From Opitutales bacterium (GTDB lineage Bacteria > Verrucomicrobiota > Verrucomicrobiia > Opitutales > T3Sed10-336), in contig JAIUMY010000027.1 of the NCBI GenBank assembly GCA_022565335.1, positions 1 through 34,952 of the forward strand: DNA of 34,952 nt. The letters run 5' to 3'. Within the stretch, counting starts at the first letter, position 1; every line of letters starts with the position of its first letter. A program made the position numbers and the translations under genes. The notes beneath the pieces are model-generated. The model saw nothing but the letters and a program-made list of their open reading frames with translations, was not told the origin of the DNA and did not search any database. This document shows, piece after piece, positions 5,031 through 14,281 of this stretch.

Positions 5031-6452
5031 TTATTCCTGTGCCCAAGCATGCAACTTCGCGGGCAAGCCACCAAAAGCTCCATTTGAAAAAAGAATGAGA
5101 ACCGCAGGCTGACCTTGCGGATCTTTCACCTTTTCTTCCAAATACCGTTGAAGCTCGGCATGCTCCTCGAAGGCCTCCGCGCGAAGACCTTTTTTCCGCA
5201 ACCTTTCGGCGATGGAAGAGGTTCCCAACCGGGACTCTAGAGCCAACGCTTGCAGACGGTCTACGGGCCCGAGCAAAACCTCATCAGCACACTCGAGTGC
5301 TTTCTGCAACTCGGCTTCCAGACAATTGGTACGGAGAGTATTGCTCCGCGGCTCCACCGCACAGACCAATTGGTGTTGCGGGAACCTTTCCCGGAAGCTT
5401 TCCAAAGCCAAGCGGATGGCGGTGGGATGGTGTCCAAAATCCTCGAAGAAATGCCATTGTCCCACCACGCCCAAACTTTCCTGTCGACGGCGGACCCCGC
5501 GGAAACCAGACCATCCGGGCACCTCGGCCTTCGTCGGGTCGGTCGGCGAAAGATACAAGGCAGCGGCCAGGGTTGCCATAGCGGCATTGCGGGCATTGAA
5601 AATTCCCGGCAAAGACCACTTCCCTGCAAGCCAGGGTTTCCCCTGCCACTCCAAGCGAAAATATGCGGAATTCGCGTTTTCCGAAAAATCCGCTATCCGT
5701 AGATCGTTTTCGCGGCCCAAGCCGACCCGTAGAACCTGGGTCCAGGGGACCTCCGCCCAATCCGAACAATTGGGGTCATCGCCGTTCAGAAGCAAATACC
5801 CCTGCCGGGGAATCAAACGGATAAAGTGCCCGAAGGTCCGTTTTACATCAGCGAGGTCTCGGAAGATATCGGCATGATCGAATTCGACATTGTTGACCAC
5901 AGCGATGCGGGGACGATAGTGAATAAATTTGCTTCGCTTATCAAAAAAGGCGCTGTCGTATTCATCCCCCTCAATGACGAAAGGCCCCTGAGGCCTCCCC
6001 CACTCTGCCCCCGAAAAGCCCCCGCGAGGCACTCCACCGATAAGATGTCCGGGTTGCTGACCCGCTTCCCGCAACAGATAGGTAAGAATGGTTGAGGTGG
6101 TGGTTTTCCCGTGAGTCCCCGCTACCACGAGACTTTGGCGCTGCCCAATAACCCTCTCCCCGATGAACGATGCCAGGGAAGTGAAAGGAATTTTTCGCTC
6201 CGCCAGCAGCCATTCAATCTCCTCATTTCCCCGTGAGAAGGCATTGCCCACAATTACCAAACCGGGGTTTTCGCGGGCCAGCGAGGACGCGCAGTAGCCC
6301 TCCCGCCAAACGATGCCGGCCGCCGACAGTAATTCGCTCATGGGCGGGTAGAGCTTTTGGTCGCTGCCACTAACAGCCCAACCTAACCGTTTGAGCAAAA
6401 CGGCAATATTACCCATCGCCGTTCCTCCGATACCAAGAAAGTATACATGCAT
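5031..6452 (-). CDS. mpl: UDP-N-acetylmuramate:L-alanyl-gamma-D-glutamyl-meso-diaminopimelate ligase
   Basis: 473 aa. Mpl joins recycled L-Ala-D-Glu-mDAP tripeptide to UDP-MurNAc in the cytoplasm (ATP-dependent), part of peptidoglycan recycling in diderm bacteria. Seen: N-terminal Rossmann motif VYFLGIGGTAMGN, the Mur-ligase P-loop AGTHGKTTTS (about 111-120), EGDEYDSAFFDKRSK (distinctive for Mpl rather than MurC), the central NVEFDHADIF, and the C-terminal domain with EDFGHHPTAI and EPRSNT. Length is typical. ATG 6452 gives MHVYFLGIGG, the expected start. Divergent from the histidine kinase with a 98-bp gap holding both promoters. Confidence 0.95.
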   Translation of the reverse strand: MHVYFLGIGGTAMGNIAVLLKRLGWAVSGSDQKLYPPMSELLSAAGIVWREGYCASSLARENPGLVIVGNAFSRGNEEIEWLLAERKIPFTSLASFIGERVIGQRQSLVVAGTHGKTTTSTILTYLLREAGQQPGHLIGGVPRGGFSGAEWGRPQGPFVIEGDEYDSAFFDKRSKFIHYRPRIAVVNNVEFDHADIFRDLADVKRTFGHFIRLIPRQGYLLLNGDDPNCSDWAEVPWTQVLRVGLGRENDLRIADFSENANSAYFRLEWQGKPWLAGKWSLPGIFNARNAAMATLAAALYLSPTDPTKAEVPGWSGFRGVRRRQESLGVVGQWHFFEDFGHHPTAIRLALESFRERFPQHQLVCAVEPRSNTLRTNCLEAELQKALECADEVLLGPVDRLQALALESRLGTSSIAERLRKKGLRAEAFEEHAELQRYLEEKVKDPQGQPAVLILFSNGAFGGLPAKLHAWAQE

Positions 6453-6550
6453 TCCTTAGCGAATAGGTTTTGCGCAGAAAAAGGGCAACGATTCTTTTCT
6501 CGACGAAACCTTGTGGATTTGTTCAACTTACTTGAGCGCAATTACCCCAA

Positions 6551-9088
6551 ATGGATAAAAACATTCTTCACAACCGGAGGTTCAACTTGCAGATTCTGAC
6601 TTGGATTCTCTTGTCCCTGGTTATTTTCCTGCTTCTGTACATTGGGGTACCGATTATCGCCGATGCCGAGGAATGGTTCGTTAACGCTACCAAAATCATT
6701 CTCATCGTTCTCGGTCTTGGCTTGGGGTTGATTGAGATCCGGCGCCTGAACCGACGGCTGGCCACTTTGGCCGGAGTAGCGGAAAAAATTGGGGAGGGCA
6801 ACTATGAAACCCGTGCCGAGGTGGGTCGTCAGGACTCCGTGGGTATTCTTGCCAATACCCTGAACTTGATGGCTGGCCGTATTGCCGAATCAATTAATGC
6901 TCTGGAAACCTCGGAATCCAATCTTCGTCTCTCCAAGGAAGAGTTGAGTGATAAAAACAACCAACTTCTGGAAGCCTACCGCCGCCAGACCTTTTTCGGC
7001 AAATTTCTGTCGACCCTAAACGCTATTCGCATCGAACGGATTGTTGATAGGTCAATTCCTTTCATGCTGGAGGTCAGCAAGGCACAGGTGGGGGTCTTTT
7101 ATCTTTTTCAGGATGACAAACAAAAACTGGTCCGAATCTCCGAGCGGGGAATTGCGAAAGCCTTTGTCGGCCAACTAGGACCCAAAGAAACCTTGGATGG
7201 CCTCCCGGGAGAAGTTTATTCCCGCCAGGAAGCTACCTTGATACAGGACATACAGGGAACACCCTTGGGTAAAGTAGATCTCGGCATTGGCGAAACCCCC
7301 ATTCAGTACGCTCTCGGTCTTCCCGTTTCCTTTCAAAACAAAGCGATTGGCGTTCTTATTTTGGCAGGCATCAAACCTTTGCAGGAGGATGTTCGGGAAG
7401 CCCTGCAGAACTATATCGGAGCTTTAGCCCAATCGCTAAGTAACGCTTTGGCCTATCAGTTGGTCAATCAACAGATAGGCGATATCAAGGAAAGCAACTC
7501 GCGGCTCCAACAAATCAACAAGGAAAAGAATGATTTCGTCAACACTCTCAGCCACGAATTGCGGACTCCTTTGAATTCGATCATCGGATTTTCCCGTATC
7601 ATCAACGAAAACTCCGGTGATCAACTGCCGGATGAGGAACAGGACCGCCTGCAAAGGATTGGCCGAAATGCCCGACGTTTACTCAATATGATTAATGATA
7701 TGCTGGACTTTTCAAAAATTGAAGCGGGTCATGTCGGGTTTGAGGTTAATGATTTCTCTCTCAATGAAATCGGCAGGGATGTCATTGAAACGCTCCAACC
7801 TTTGGCCGATGCCAAAGACCTGGAGTTGGTCCTGGATTTCCCCGCCTCTGAAATCACCGCCCATTCAGATGAGGCCAAGATACGACAGATTCTCATCAAT
7901 CTGGTAGGCAATGCCATTAAGTTCACCAAGCGGGGAAGCGTCACCATAAGCCTCTCCGAAGATCCCATAAGCGAAGACCTGATCTATCTCGAGGTCACTG
8001 ACACCGGGATGGGCATTTCTCCTGAATTACAGGAGTCTCTCTTTCAACCCTACCGCCGGGGCCGGGATTCTACCAGCGAGGGGACTGGCTTGGGTTTGGC
8101 CATCAGCAAATCCTACGCCGAACAAATCGGCGGAAGTCTTTCCGTTCGCAGTAAAGAGGGTCAGGGCTCGACCTTCACCCTCAAACTTCCCCTTGTACAC
8201 GGCAAAGTTCACTCTGCCGCCGATTCTCTGCCGGGCAGTCCCTCCTCTGATGAAGTGGCGGACTCCAAAAAAGGCCAGGAAACCGGGGAACCTAAGGACC
8301 CCTCCGATCAGGAACCACCAGCGTCTGAAACCTCCAGTGAACCACTTTACATTCAGCGGTTGGAAAAGATCCTCAGCGAGACCATCCCCCTTAAAAAAGG
8401 GCAAACGGTTCTCGTCGTTGACGACGACGATGACACCCGCAGTATAATTTGCGACTATCTCGAAGACATGGGGCTCATCCCCGAGCCGTTGGCCGACAGC
8501 ACCCAACTCGTTGCCGAAGCAGAAAAAAAACAGCCTCAATTAATCACCCTCGATTTGAGTATGCCAGTCAAGAATGGTTGGGTGGCATTACGGGAACTCA
8601 GGGAAAGCGATATCTGCCAGGATATTCCGGTTTTAATTCTCAGCATCCACGAAAAGCAAAGCCGGAGAATTCCCCAATTAAAAGCCGAAACCCTACCAAA
8701 AACCCAGCTCCATAGCGAATTCACCGAGAAAGTCCGCTCCGTCATCACCCCTGGTTCGGCCCTTCGCTCTCATGCTTTATTGGTTTGTGCCGAGCCAAAT
8801 GCAAAAGAAACCTTAATCCCCGTGCTAGCGAAAAGAGTTGGTGAACTCGACGTTGCCGCCACTGCGACGGAAGCTATTGCCAAGGCTAAGGAGCACCAAC
8901 CGGATTTCATTCTGCTGGCCGGCGAAAGCGGCGAGGACGAATCGATGCCCCTTCTGGACTATTTTGTAGATCACTTTCAGACCAGTGAAATCCCCCCCAT
9001 CATCTCTTTTCGCAAAGAAGAAGGTCATAGCGGGGAAAACCAAAAGTTCCTCTTCGAGAAGGTGTTCACTGCACCTAATCGAGCATAA
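6551..9088 (+). CDS. Membrane hybrid histidine kinase with GAF, receiver and pseudo-receiver domains
   Basis: 845 aa. Order: two membrane segments (about 13-35 and 44-62) around a very short periplasmic loop, HAMP (65-115, LAGVAEKIGEGNYETRAEV), coil, GAF-like domain (150-300), HisKA with SHELRTPLNSIIGF (His about 335), HATPase with NLVGNAIKFTKRG, DTGMGIS and GTGLGLAISK, an acidic/Pro linker, receiver with VLVVDDDDDTR and LDLSMP (Asp about 667), and a last domain (about 737-840) with receiver-like repeats but CAEPN instead of the acidic pair and LLAGES instead of the phospho-Asp. The input is probably sensed by GAF rather than the periplasm. No separate regulator is adjacent; the gene stands alone and converges on the amidohydrolase. 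Confidence 0.92.
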   Translation: MDKNILHNRRFNLQILTWILLSLVIFLLLYIGVPIIADAEEWFVNATKIILIVLGLGLGLIEIRRLNRRLATLAGVAEKIGEGNYETRAEVGRQDSVGILANTLNLMAGRIAESINALETSESNLRLSKEELSDKNNQLLEAYRRQTFFGKFLSTLNAIRIERIVDRSIPFMLEVSKAQVGVFYLFQDDKQKLVRISERGIAKAFVGQLGPKETLDGLPGEVYSRQEATLIQDIQGTPLGKVDLGIGETPIQYALGLPVSFQNKAIGVLILAGIKPLQEDVREALQNYIGALAQSLSNALAYQLVNQQIGDIKESNSRLQQINKEKNDFVNTLSHELRTPLNSIIGFSRIINENSGDQLPDEEQDRLQRIGRNARRLLNMINDMLDFSKIEAGHVGFEVNDFSLNEIGRDVIETLQPLADAKDLELVLDFPASEITAHSDEAKIRQILINLVGNAIKFTKRGSVTISLSEDPISEDLIYLEVTDTGMGISPELQESLFQPYRRGRDSTSEGTGLGLAISKSYAEQIGGSLSVRSKEGQGSTFTLKLPLVHGKVHSAADSLPGSPSSDEVADSKKGQETGEPKDPSDQEPPASETSSEPLYIQRLEKILSETIPLKKGQTVLVVDDDDDTRSIICDYLEDMGLIPEPLADSTQLVAEAEKKQPQLITLDLSMPVKNGWVALRELRESDICQDIPVLILSIHEKQSRRIPQLKAETLPKTQLHSEFTEKVRSVITPGSALRSHALLVCAEPNAKETLIPVLAKRVGELDVAATATEAIAKAKEHQPDFILLAGESGEDESMPLLDYFVDHFQTSEIPPIISFRKEEGHSGENQKFLFEKVFTAPNRA

Positions 9089-9103
9089 GGGGGGCATCGG
9101 ACC

Positions 9104-10426
9104 TTACCGTTCTACCCGGGCCAAAAGCTTCGCCCGCTGTTGCGTTCCTCTTAGACGAACTTCCTCCGCATCGATACCGGGATAGCTCCCTTCCCGATAA
9201 AGGATTTTTCCCGCCACCATGGTCATTCGAACGTCTTCCGGTTGACTACTGTAAACCAGATTGGTCAGAACATTGGTGGACGGGCAATGGTGCCAGCCTG
9301 ATTGGCGAACCAAAATCAAGTCGGCCAAATGCCCTGGCACGATACGACCGGTTTGTCGGCCACCGGGTAAAAATGATTGCCCCCCCCGGGTGGCCATTTG
9401 CAGGATGGTTTTGGCGGGCAAAGCTCTCGCCCCCCGGGATATCTTCTGCAAGAAACCCGTCAACCTCATTTCGGCAAACATATCCAGGCGATTATTGCAA
9501 GGAGCCCCATCAGCCCCCAGAGAAAGGGGAACTCCCAGCTCCAACAAATGCTGAACCGGAGCTATGCCGGAGCCCAGTTTGGCATTAGCGGAGGGGCAGT
9601 GAACCAACGACATTCCACTTTCCAACAATTGCTCCCTCTCCCGGGGTGTTAGGTGAACGCCGTGAACCAGACTGACCAAAGGGCCATAAAACCCACAATC
9701 GAGAAGAAATTGAATATTGCCCCGACCAGTCCGTTTCCGCACCAACTCCACCTCCGCCAATTGTTCGTTGGCGTGGGTCTGCAAAGGTAAATTACCATCG
9801 CGCGCCATCAACATGGATTCCCGCAGGGTCTCTTCCCGGCAGGCTAAGGCAAATCGCGGGGCAACGCCTACGCCTACCCGGGAATGACCACGATACCGCT
9901 TGGCCAGCGATTGAATTTCCTCCAAAGCCTTGCCCGTTTCCACCGCCAGAGCGGGAATGCCTGCGGATTCGTCGACCAGGCAGGGGGCGAATACCGCCCG
10001 CAAACCGAGCCGATCGTAAACTTCTCCCACGACCTCACTGTGACGAACCGTCTCAAAGGAAAAAACCGCCGTGGTGCCACCCCGCAACAATTCCAGGGCG
10101 GTCAGCTCCGCCGAAACTTTTAACGAAGCCGGATCATGTGCCGCCTCCAGCGGCCAGATATGCTTTTGCAACCAAGGCAGCAGAGGCAGATCCTCAGCCA
10201 ACCCCCGGAACAAGGTTTGGCAGGCATGCACATGGGTTTGCTGAAATCCCGGCAATAACACATCCCCTACACAATCAATTTTCTCGGCTCCTTTAGCAGA
10301 AATCTGTTTTCCTACCTGAAGAATCTTATCCCCCTCGACCAAAACATCCTGCCCCTCCAATACCGGATCATCTCCACCAGCCCACAAGGTGGCTCCCTGA
10401 AATAAAATCGCCCTTTCGGATGCCAT
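9104..10426 (-). CDS. Amidohydrolase, MTA/SAH deaminase - chlorohydrolase (TRZ/ATZ) family
   Basis: 440 aa. Metal-dependent hydrolase of the cytosine-deaminase-like superfamily; the closest known functions are deamination of S-adenosylhomocysteine or 5'-methylthioadenosine and related purine-like substrates. Seen: N-terminal beta-sandwich, QTHVHACQ (H65, H67 metal ligands), HANEQL, LVHGVHL, SLVHCPSANAKLGSG and LGADGAPCNN with the metal-binding Asp, then a C-terminal GHLADLILV segment. All metal-ligand motifs are present. Substrate cannot be read from the sequence; guanine or 8-oxoguanine deaminase are alternatives. It lies 26 bp after the LysM lipoprotein gene on the same strand, so the two are probably co-transcribed. 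Confidence 0.88.
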   Translation of the reverse strand: MASERAILFQGATLWAGGDDPVLEGQDVLVEGDKILQVGKQISAKGAEKIDCVGDVLLPGFQQTHVHACQTLFRGLAEDLPLLPWLQKHIWPLEAAHDPASLKVSAELTALELLRGGTTAVFSFETVRHSEVVGEVYDRLGLRAVFAPCLVDESAGIPALAVETGKALEEIQSLAKRYRGHSRVGVGVAPRFALACREETLRESMLMARDGNLPLQTHANEQLAEVELVRKRTGRGNIQFLLDCGFYGPLVSLVHGVHLTPREREQLLESGMSLVHCPSANAKLGSGIAPVQHLLELGVPLSLGADGAPCNNRLDMFAEMRLTGFLQKISRGARALPAKTILQMATRGGQSFLPGGRQTGRIVPGHLADLILVRQSGWHHCPSTNVLTNLVYSSQPEDVRMTMVAGKILYREGSYPGIDAEEVRLRGTQQRAKLLARVER

Positions 10427-10452
10427 AGCGTGATCTATCGTAAGATTCGGCC

Positions 10453-11220
10453 CTACTCGGGGGCGGGAGGAATGCGCAGCTCCATATTCGGACGGAGAAT
10501 CGCATTTTCGTCGGGCAAAACATCCCGATTGGCCTGCAGAATAAGCCGAAAGTGACGCGCATTTCCATAATATTGTGAACTGAGCCCATACAGAGTATCA
10601 CCGGGAACAACCCGATGGGTCCGATATTCCCGCTGGTCAGATCGATCCTCCCGAGGGGTGGAGGAATCCCGTTCTTCCGCAATCGTCCGTTCACGATTAG
10701 GCAATTGCGAGATCAGGCGATTCCTTTCGCTCCGGGCCGTTGCCAGACTATTTCGAAGCTGCTCATTCTCTCTTTGCAAACGCTCAATTTGCCGCATTAA
10801 CTCATTTCTCTCCTCGCTACCAATCCCTCCCGGGCGAGCAGGCAACATCCGGGCAAACTCCCGTTGCGCCGCCTGCTTACGTCCTTGCACCAATTCCCTT
10901 TGCGGAGAATCCGGACTCTGTTGCAAGTATCTGCGATAATGATAAATGGCTTCCACCGGATCGTTCAGATACGACAAATAGATCTCCGCCGCCTCTAAGT
11001 GCGATTCCGGAGCATTTCCCGGACGCAAATCGATAACCCGCAGAAAATCCCGCAATGCGTCCCCTTCCCGCCCCTCGCGAAGCATCTGGCGGCCCCGTTG
11101 AAAACTGCGCTCCTGTTCTTCCGGACCAATTTCCACATCGTTTTGATTAAAGCAACCCGTCCCCCACCAGGAAATGGAGAGCAGAAAGAATGAAACAAAT
11201 AAAAACGAAACCAAGCGCAT
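10453..11220 (-). CDS. LysM-domain protein with TPR-like and coiled-coil regions, probable lipoprotein
   Basis: 255 aa from ATG 11220; the longer track frame (to 11385) runs through the divergent promoter region and its first 55 residues are implausible. Seen: signal peptide MRLVSFLFVSFFLLSISWW with Cys in GTGC (an atypical lipobox), a TPR-like helical part (about 35-105: FQRGRQMLREGREGDALRDF, AIYHYRRYLQQSPDS), a strong coiled coil (about 120-165: RNELMRQIERLQRENEQLRNSL) and a C-terminal LysM (HRVVPGDTLYGLSSQYYGN) for glycan binding. Likely an envelope protein attached to peptidoglycan; TPR plus LysM suggests a scaffold role. Exact function unknown. Confidence 0.85.
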   Translation of the reverse strand: MRLVSFLFVSFFLLSISWWGTGCFNQNDVEIGPEEQERSFQRGRQMLREGREGDALRDFLRVIDLRPGNAPESHLEAAEIYLSYLNDPVEAIYHYRRYLQQSPDSPQRELVQGRKQAAQREFARMLPARPGGIGSEERNELMRQIERLQRENEQLRNSLATARSERNRLISQLPNRERTIAEERDSSTPREDRSDQREYRTHRVVPGDTLYGLSSQYYGNARHFRLILQANRDVLPDENAILRPNMELRIPPAPE

Positions 11221-11350
11221 GTCGAAAACCATTACCAATCCTCTCATCTTGAAGAAAAGTGGAGTAAACGAAAGGAAAAAGACAAGTTCCCCCGATAGAA
11301 ACATTCTCTCGAAAGTTGACCCTACCAGAGCTTTGTTCATCCTTTTAACC

Positions 11351-11650
11351 ATGCATTCCCCACCGTCTTTTTTCCGCATCGACAAAGAATTGACCGAGGG
11401 CGCGGAGCATTATGTCGTTCATGGGGTTCGCCCTCGTTTCACCATCCTCGTCGATCCGAATTACAACCCCGAAGGGCCCCCGGGCCGGGGTTTTATCAAA
11501 AAATTGCGGATTTCCAATGGTTGGGACAACGACTACCTGCGCTGCCGGAACTTGCTCTCCGCAGCGGAGAAATACTTTCGTGAGGAGCACCAGAGAAGAA
11601 AACAAAACCAACTTTCCGCGCGCTTTTCTCCTGACGATAAAAGCGAATAG
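11351..11650 (+). CDS. Small conserved hypothetical protein
   Basis: 99 aa from ATG 11351; the longer frame from 11174 overlaps the divergent gene and starts non-canonically. No family recognised. Seen: FFRIDKELTEGAEHYVVHGVRPRFTILVDPNYNPEGPPGRGFIKKLRISNGWDNDY, a mixed alpha/beta composition without membrane segment or Cys, then a basic helical tail (EEHQRRKQNQ). It ends 2 nt before the GTG start of the deacetylase-like gene, so the two are translationally linked and probably act together. Confidence 0.75.
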   Translation: MHSPPSFFRIDKELTEGAEHYVVHGVRPRFTILVDPNYNPEGPPGRGFIKKLRISNGWDNDYLRCRNLLSAAEKYFREEHQRRKQNQLSARFSPDDKSE

Positions 11651-11652
11651 CC

Positions 11653-12570
11653 GTGAGGATCAAAGCCTTTTACCACCCCGACTACTACCTCCCCTTGCCG
11701 GATGGGCATCCCTTCCCCATGGAAAAATTCCCCGGCGCCTACCACCGGCTTACACCGCATCCCCGAATGGAAATCGAGCAAGTCTCGCTCTTCCCCCGTG
11801 ACCAGATTGAGCGAGTACACCATCCCTTTTATCTCGATCGGGTCAATTTCGATGATGCCGAACACGGGCGCCGCGGACTGAACCGGTCCGAACGTCATCG
11901 CCTCGGGCTCCCCGCCCGGGAAAATCTTTTATATCGGTCAATGCTGGAAACCAGCGGCACCATCCTGGCGGCGAAAGCCGCGCTGAAAGAAGGTATCGCC
12001 GCTAATCTGGCGGGCGGCACCCACCATGCCTTCCCCGACCGCGGATTGGGCTTCTGCGTTCTCAATGATGTCGCGGTGGCCATCCGCGGGCTGCAAAAAG
12101 ACCGGCCCAATCTTCATTTTCTGGTCTTGGATACCGATGCTCATCAAGGGAATGGAACCCATGCAATTTTCCGGGACGACCCTCACGTATTTACCTATTC
12201 GATTCATGTGGGGCGGAATTACCCGGCTCATAAAGAGCCTGGCGATATGGATATTCCCCTGCCCCGCTGGGCTGATGGAAAACAATACTGGGAAGCTTTT
12301 GCGGAAAGTGCAGAAGCGGCATTTGCCCGCACCGAACCTGATCTGGTTTTCTGGATCGCCGGAGCTGACCCCCATCACCAGGACCGCTTTGGCCAAATGG
12401 CCTTAACCGACGGGGATTTTCGCCGCCGGGACCAGCACGTGTGGACCTTGTGCCGGGAATTCAACTGCCCGGTGGTGGTGCTGTATGGAGGAGGCTACAA
12501 TCGGGAACGCGGGAAAACCGCCGCCTTGCATGCGGCGACCCTGGAAACTCTCGCGGCCATCCCCGGATAG
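11653..12570 (+). CDS. Histone deacetylase / acetoin-utilisation (AcuC) superfamily hydrolase
   Basis: 305 aa. Zn-dependent deacetylase fold; bacterial members remove acetyl groups from small amides or protein lysines. Seen: PDYYLPLPDGHPFPMEKF (N-terminal family signature), GGTHHAFPDRGLGFCVLNDVA (His pair of the charge relay), LDTDAHQGNGTHAIF with the Zn-binding Asp and His, IHVGRNYP, IAGADPHHQDRFG with the second Zn Asp, and VVVLYGGGYN. The Tyr of the last motif is the usual transition-state residue. Zn ligands are all present, so it should be active. Start is GTG 11653, 2 nt after the stop of the 99-aa gene; no better start exists. Substrate unknown. Confidence 0.92.
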   Translation: MRIKAFYHPDYYLPLPDGHPFPMEKFPGAYHRLTPHPRMEIEQVSLFPRDQIERVHHPFYLDRVNFDDAEHGRRGLNRSERHRLGLPARENLLYRSMLETSGTILAAKAALKEGIAANLAGGTHHAFPDRGLGFCVLNDVAVAIRGLQKDRPNLHFLVLDTDAHQGNGTHAIFRDDPHVFTYSIHVGRNYPAHKEPGDMDIPLPRWADGKQYWEAFAESAEAAFARTEPDLVFWIAGADPHHQDRFGQMALTDGDFRRRDQHVWTLCREFNCPVVVLYGGGYNRERGKTAALHAATLETLAAIPG

Positions 12571-12584
12571 CGAAGAGGCGTCAC

Positions 12585-12839
12585 TCACGCATCGATTTCA
12601 ATATCGTCCTTGGGAACCGAACAGCAAAGCAATTCATTTCCCTCGTCCGGCTCACCGGTATGTCCATTGGGATACTCAACCTCCCCCTTGACCACCGGTT
12701 GCTGACAGGCCGTGCAGTTGCCCATGCGACAACCAAAATCCAAATCAAGGCCATGGTCCTCGGCCAGTTCAAGAAGACTTTCGTGGGACCCATCCCACTC
12801 GACTTCGACTCCACTTTGTTTGAATAGTACTTTAGGCAT
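12585..12839 (-). CDS. 2Fe-2S plant-type ferredoxin
   Basis: 84 aa. One-electron carrier with a 2Fe-2S cluster. Seen: beta-grasp N-terminus [14 protein letters not shown], the cluster motif [15 protein letters not shown] (C37, C42, C45) and the fourth ligand in LLCCSVP. The double Cys at 72-73 leaves the exact fourth ligand open. ATG 12839 is chosen because AAGGA lies 7 nt upstream and the fold begins there; the track start at 12902 adds a non-homologous tail. Converges with the deacetylase gene and is divergent from the VKOR fusion. The partner reductase is not in the window. Confidence 0.93.
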   Translation of the reverse strand: MPKVLFKQSGVEVEWDGSHESLLELAEDHGLDLDFGCRMGNCTACQQPVVKGEVEYPNGHTGEPDEGNELLCCSVPKDDIEIDA

Positions 12840-12926
12840 AAAATATTCCTTGATTGAAGATTGCTCGTAAACAAGCCATAACATTCGTAAAACCGCACCC
12901 ATAGCAAACCCTTTTCTTATTTTTCC

Positions 12927-13988
12927 ATGAGCGAAAAACCCCTCAAAGACCGATTCCCTTTCATTCTATTGGCTGACTTACTCGCCGTTACAGGAATTCT
13001 CCTGGCCGGATATTTATTCTTTTTAAGCGCTTTGGAGTGGCCGTGTCTGGGCGGGGGATGCAGTGAGGTTTTACGAAGCAGCTACGCCAATCTCGATCTT
13101 GGTTTCGGGGCCATCCCGATTGCCCTATTGGCTATTTTCGCTTGGGTGGCCCTGTTTTTCGTTCCGTTCATTCTGGGGAAGATCATCCTCGCTCTGATGC
13201 TGATTGGAGCCGGTTTTCTAGTGTTCTTGCAGATTTTTGAAATCCGGGCTTTCTGCCTTTGGTGCAATATTCACCATCTCCTCGTTCTGGTCCTGCTCTT
13301 CGTACCCGCCCGTCCACAACATCGTTTTCTGGCCACTCTGGCTTTGCTTCTGCTCTTTCCCCTCCTTCTTTTGGAACAAGCCCGTATCTCGCAGCATCTG
13401 CCGGACCGTGAATACCGATACCTTCCGCAAACTGAAGAAACGGAAGAAAGCGAGACCGCCGAGACCGAAGAAGTTTCTCCACCGCAGGCCCGCTCCCACC
13501 TCCTCTGGGACAATCCGGAGGCAACCTCCCGGGCCATCATGGTATTGAACCTCGATTGCCCGGAATGCCTGGTCAAGCTGGACCAACTCGCGGAAAGCTT
13601 CGCCGAAAAGCCCCGCCTCCCCCGCGCACGCACCAGAATTTTCTTCCTTTCCAGCGAAGAACTTTTCTCCCACCAAGCGTTGTTTCTGGCGGCCTTGTTT
13701 CCGCCGGAAACGAGTTTCGCGGAAGGTATCCGGGAGCACTGGCCGATCCTGAGTCAACACTTGCAGGAGATCCCGAGATGGAGAGAGCTCCCCGTGGAGG
13801 AATGGCAAGCCTTGCTGGAAATGGACTTTCCACATATCGCCACGGCTTTTCCTGAATGGCAAGACCGCCTTCGTCGGCAACAGGAATTCCTCAACGAGGA
13901 AGGCCTTCAGGTGACTCCGCTACTCATTGATGAGGAAGGCTGGACCACAAACTTTTCCGTATCCGGCTTACTCCTCAAGGAAGACTGA
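12927..13988 (+). CDS. VKOR family membrane protein fused to a thioredoxin-like domain
   Basis: 353 aa. Bacterial VKOR reoxidises thiol-disulphide oxidases in the periplasm using quinone, replacing DsbB. Seen: membrane segments at about 11-34, 60-80, 83-103, 110-127 and 135-150; outer Cys pair in [11 protein letters not shown] (C40, C45); active-site CLWC (C110, C113) before a hydrophobic helix; an acidic linker (165-185); then a thioredoxin-like part starting [18 protein letters not shown] with CPEC (C211, C214). Fusion of VKOR with its thioredoxin-like partner is a known architecture. The C-terminal half after 240 is poorly recognisable. A small Cys-rich membrane protein follows. Confidence 0.88.
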   Translation: MSEKPLKDRFPFILLADLLAVTGILLAGYLFFLSALEWPCLGGGCSEVLRSSYANLDLGFGAIPIALLAIFAWVALFFVPFILGKIILALMLIGAGFLVFLQIFEIRAFCLWCNIHHLLVLVLLFVPARPQHRFLATLALLLLFPLLLLEQARISQHLPDREYRYLPQTEETEESETAETEEVSPPQARSHLLWDNPEATSRAIMVLNLDCPECLVKLDQLAESFAEKPRLPRARTRIFFLSSEELFSHQALFLAALFPPETSFAEGIREHWPILSQHLQEIPRWRELPVEEWQALLEMDFPHIATAFPEWQDRLRRQQEFLNEEGLQVTPLLIDEEGWTTNFSVSGLLLKED

Positions 13989-14058
13989 AGCCGCAGGAAA
14001 TTCAAAAAAAACGCAAGGTGCCGTTGCCAAAAAAGAGAAAATAAGGTTTCCTCCTTCC

Positions 14059-14202
14059 ATGATCTGGTGGCTTATACTTATTCCTCTATTCCTCGTTATC
14101 GGAATTGTGCTTTTCCAGGCGAAGGACTGGATAACGATTCGCCGCAAAGATTGCTGCGGCGCCGGATGCGGCTGCCTCTTCCCGAAAAAGCGCAAGGATT
14201 GA
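14059..14202 (+). CDS. Small Cys-rich single-pass membrane protein
   Basis: About 47 aa if ATG 14059 is the start; the frame is open back to 13927 inside the upstream gene. Seen: one membrane segment (IWWLILIPLFLVIGIVLF) followed by a basic stretch and CCGAGCGCLFPKKRKD with four Cys. Family not recognised. Its place right after a VKOR fusion hints at disulphide chemistry, but this is inference from position alone. No clear ribosome binding site. Confidence 0.5.
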   Translation: MIWWLILIPLFLVIGIVLFQAKDWITIRRKDCCGAGCGCLFPKKRKD

Positions 14203-14281
14203 GAATTGGGCTGGCCTCAGCCTGCCATCGGAAAGACAAACTCTCAGACCCCGCCCTGCAGGGATCTTCGACCCTCTGCTC

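Noticed and set aside
5212-5877. ORFs opposite mpl (5212-5877, 5250-5702, 5284-5769 and others)
   Set aside because: Shadow frames of a complete, well-conserved Mpl gene.
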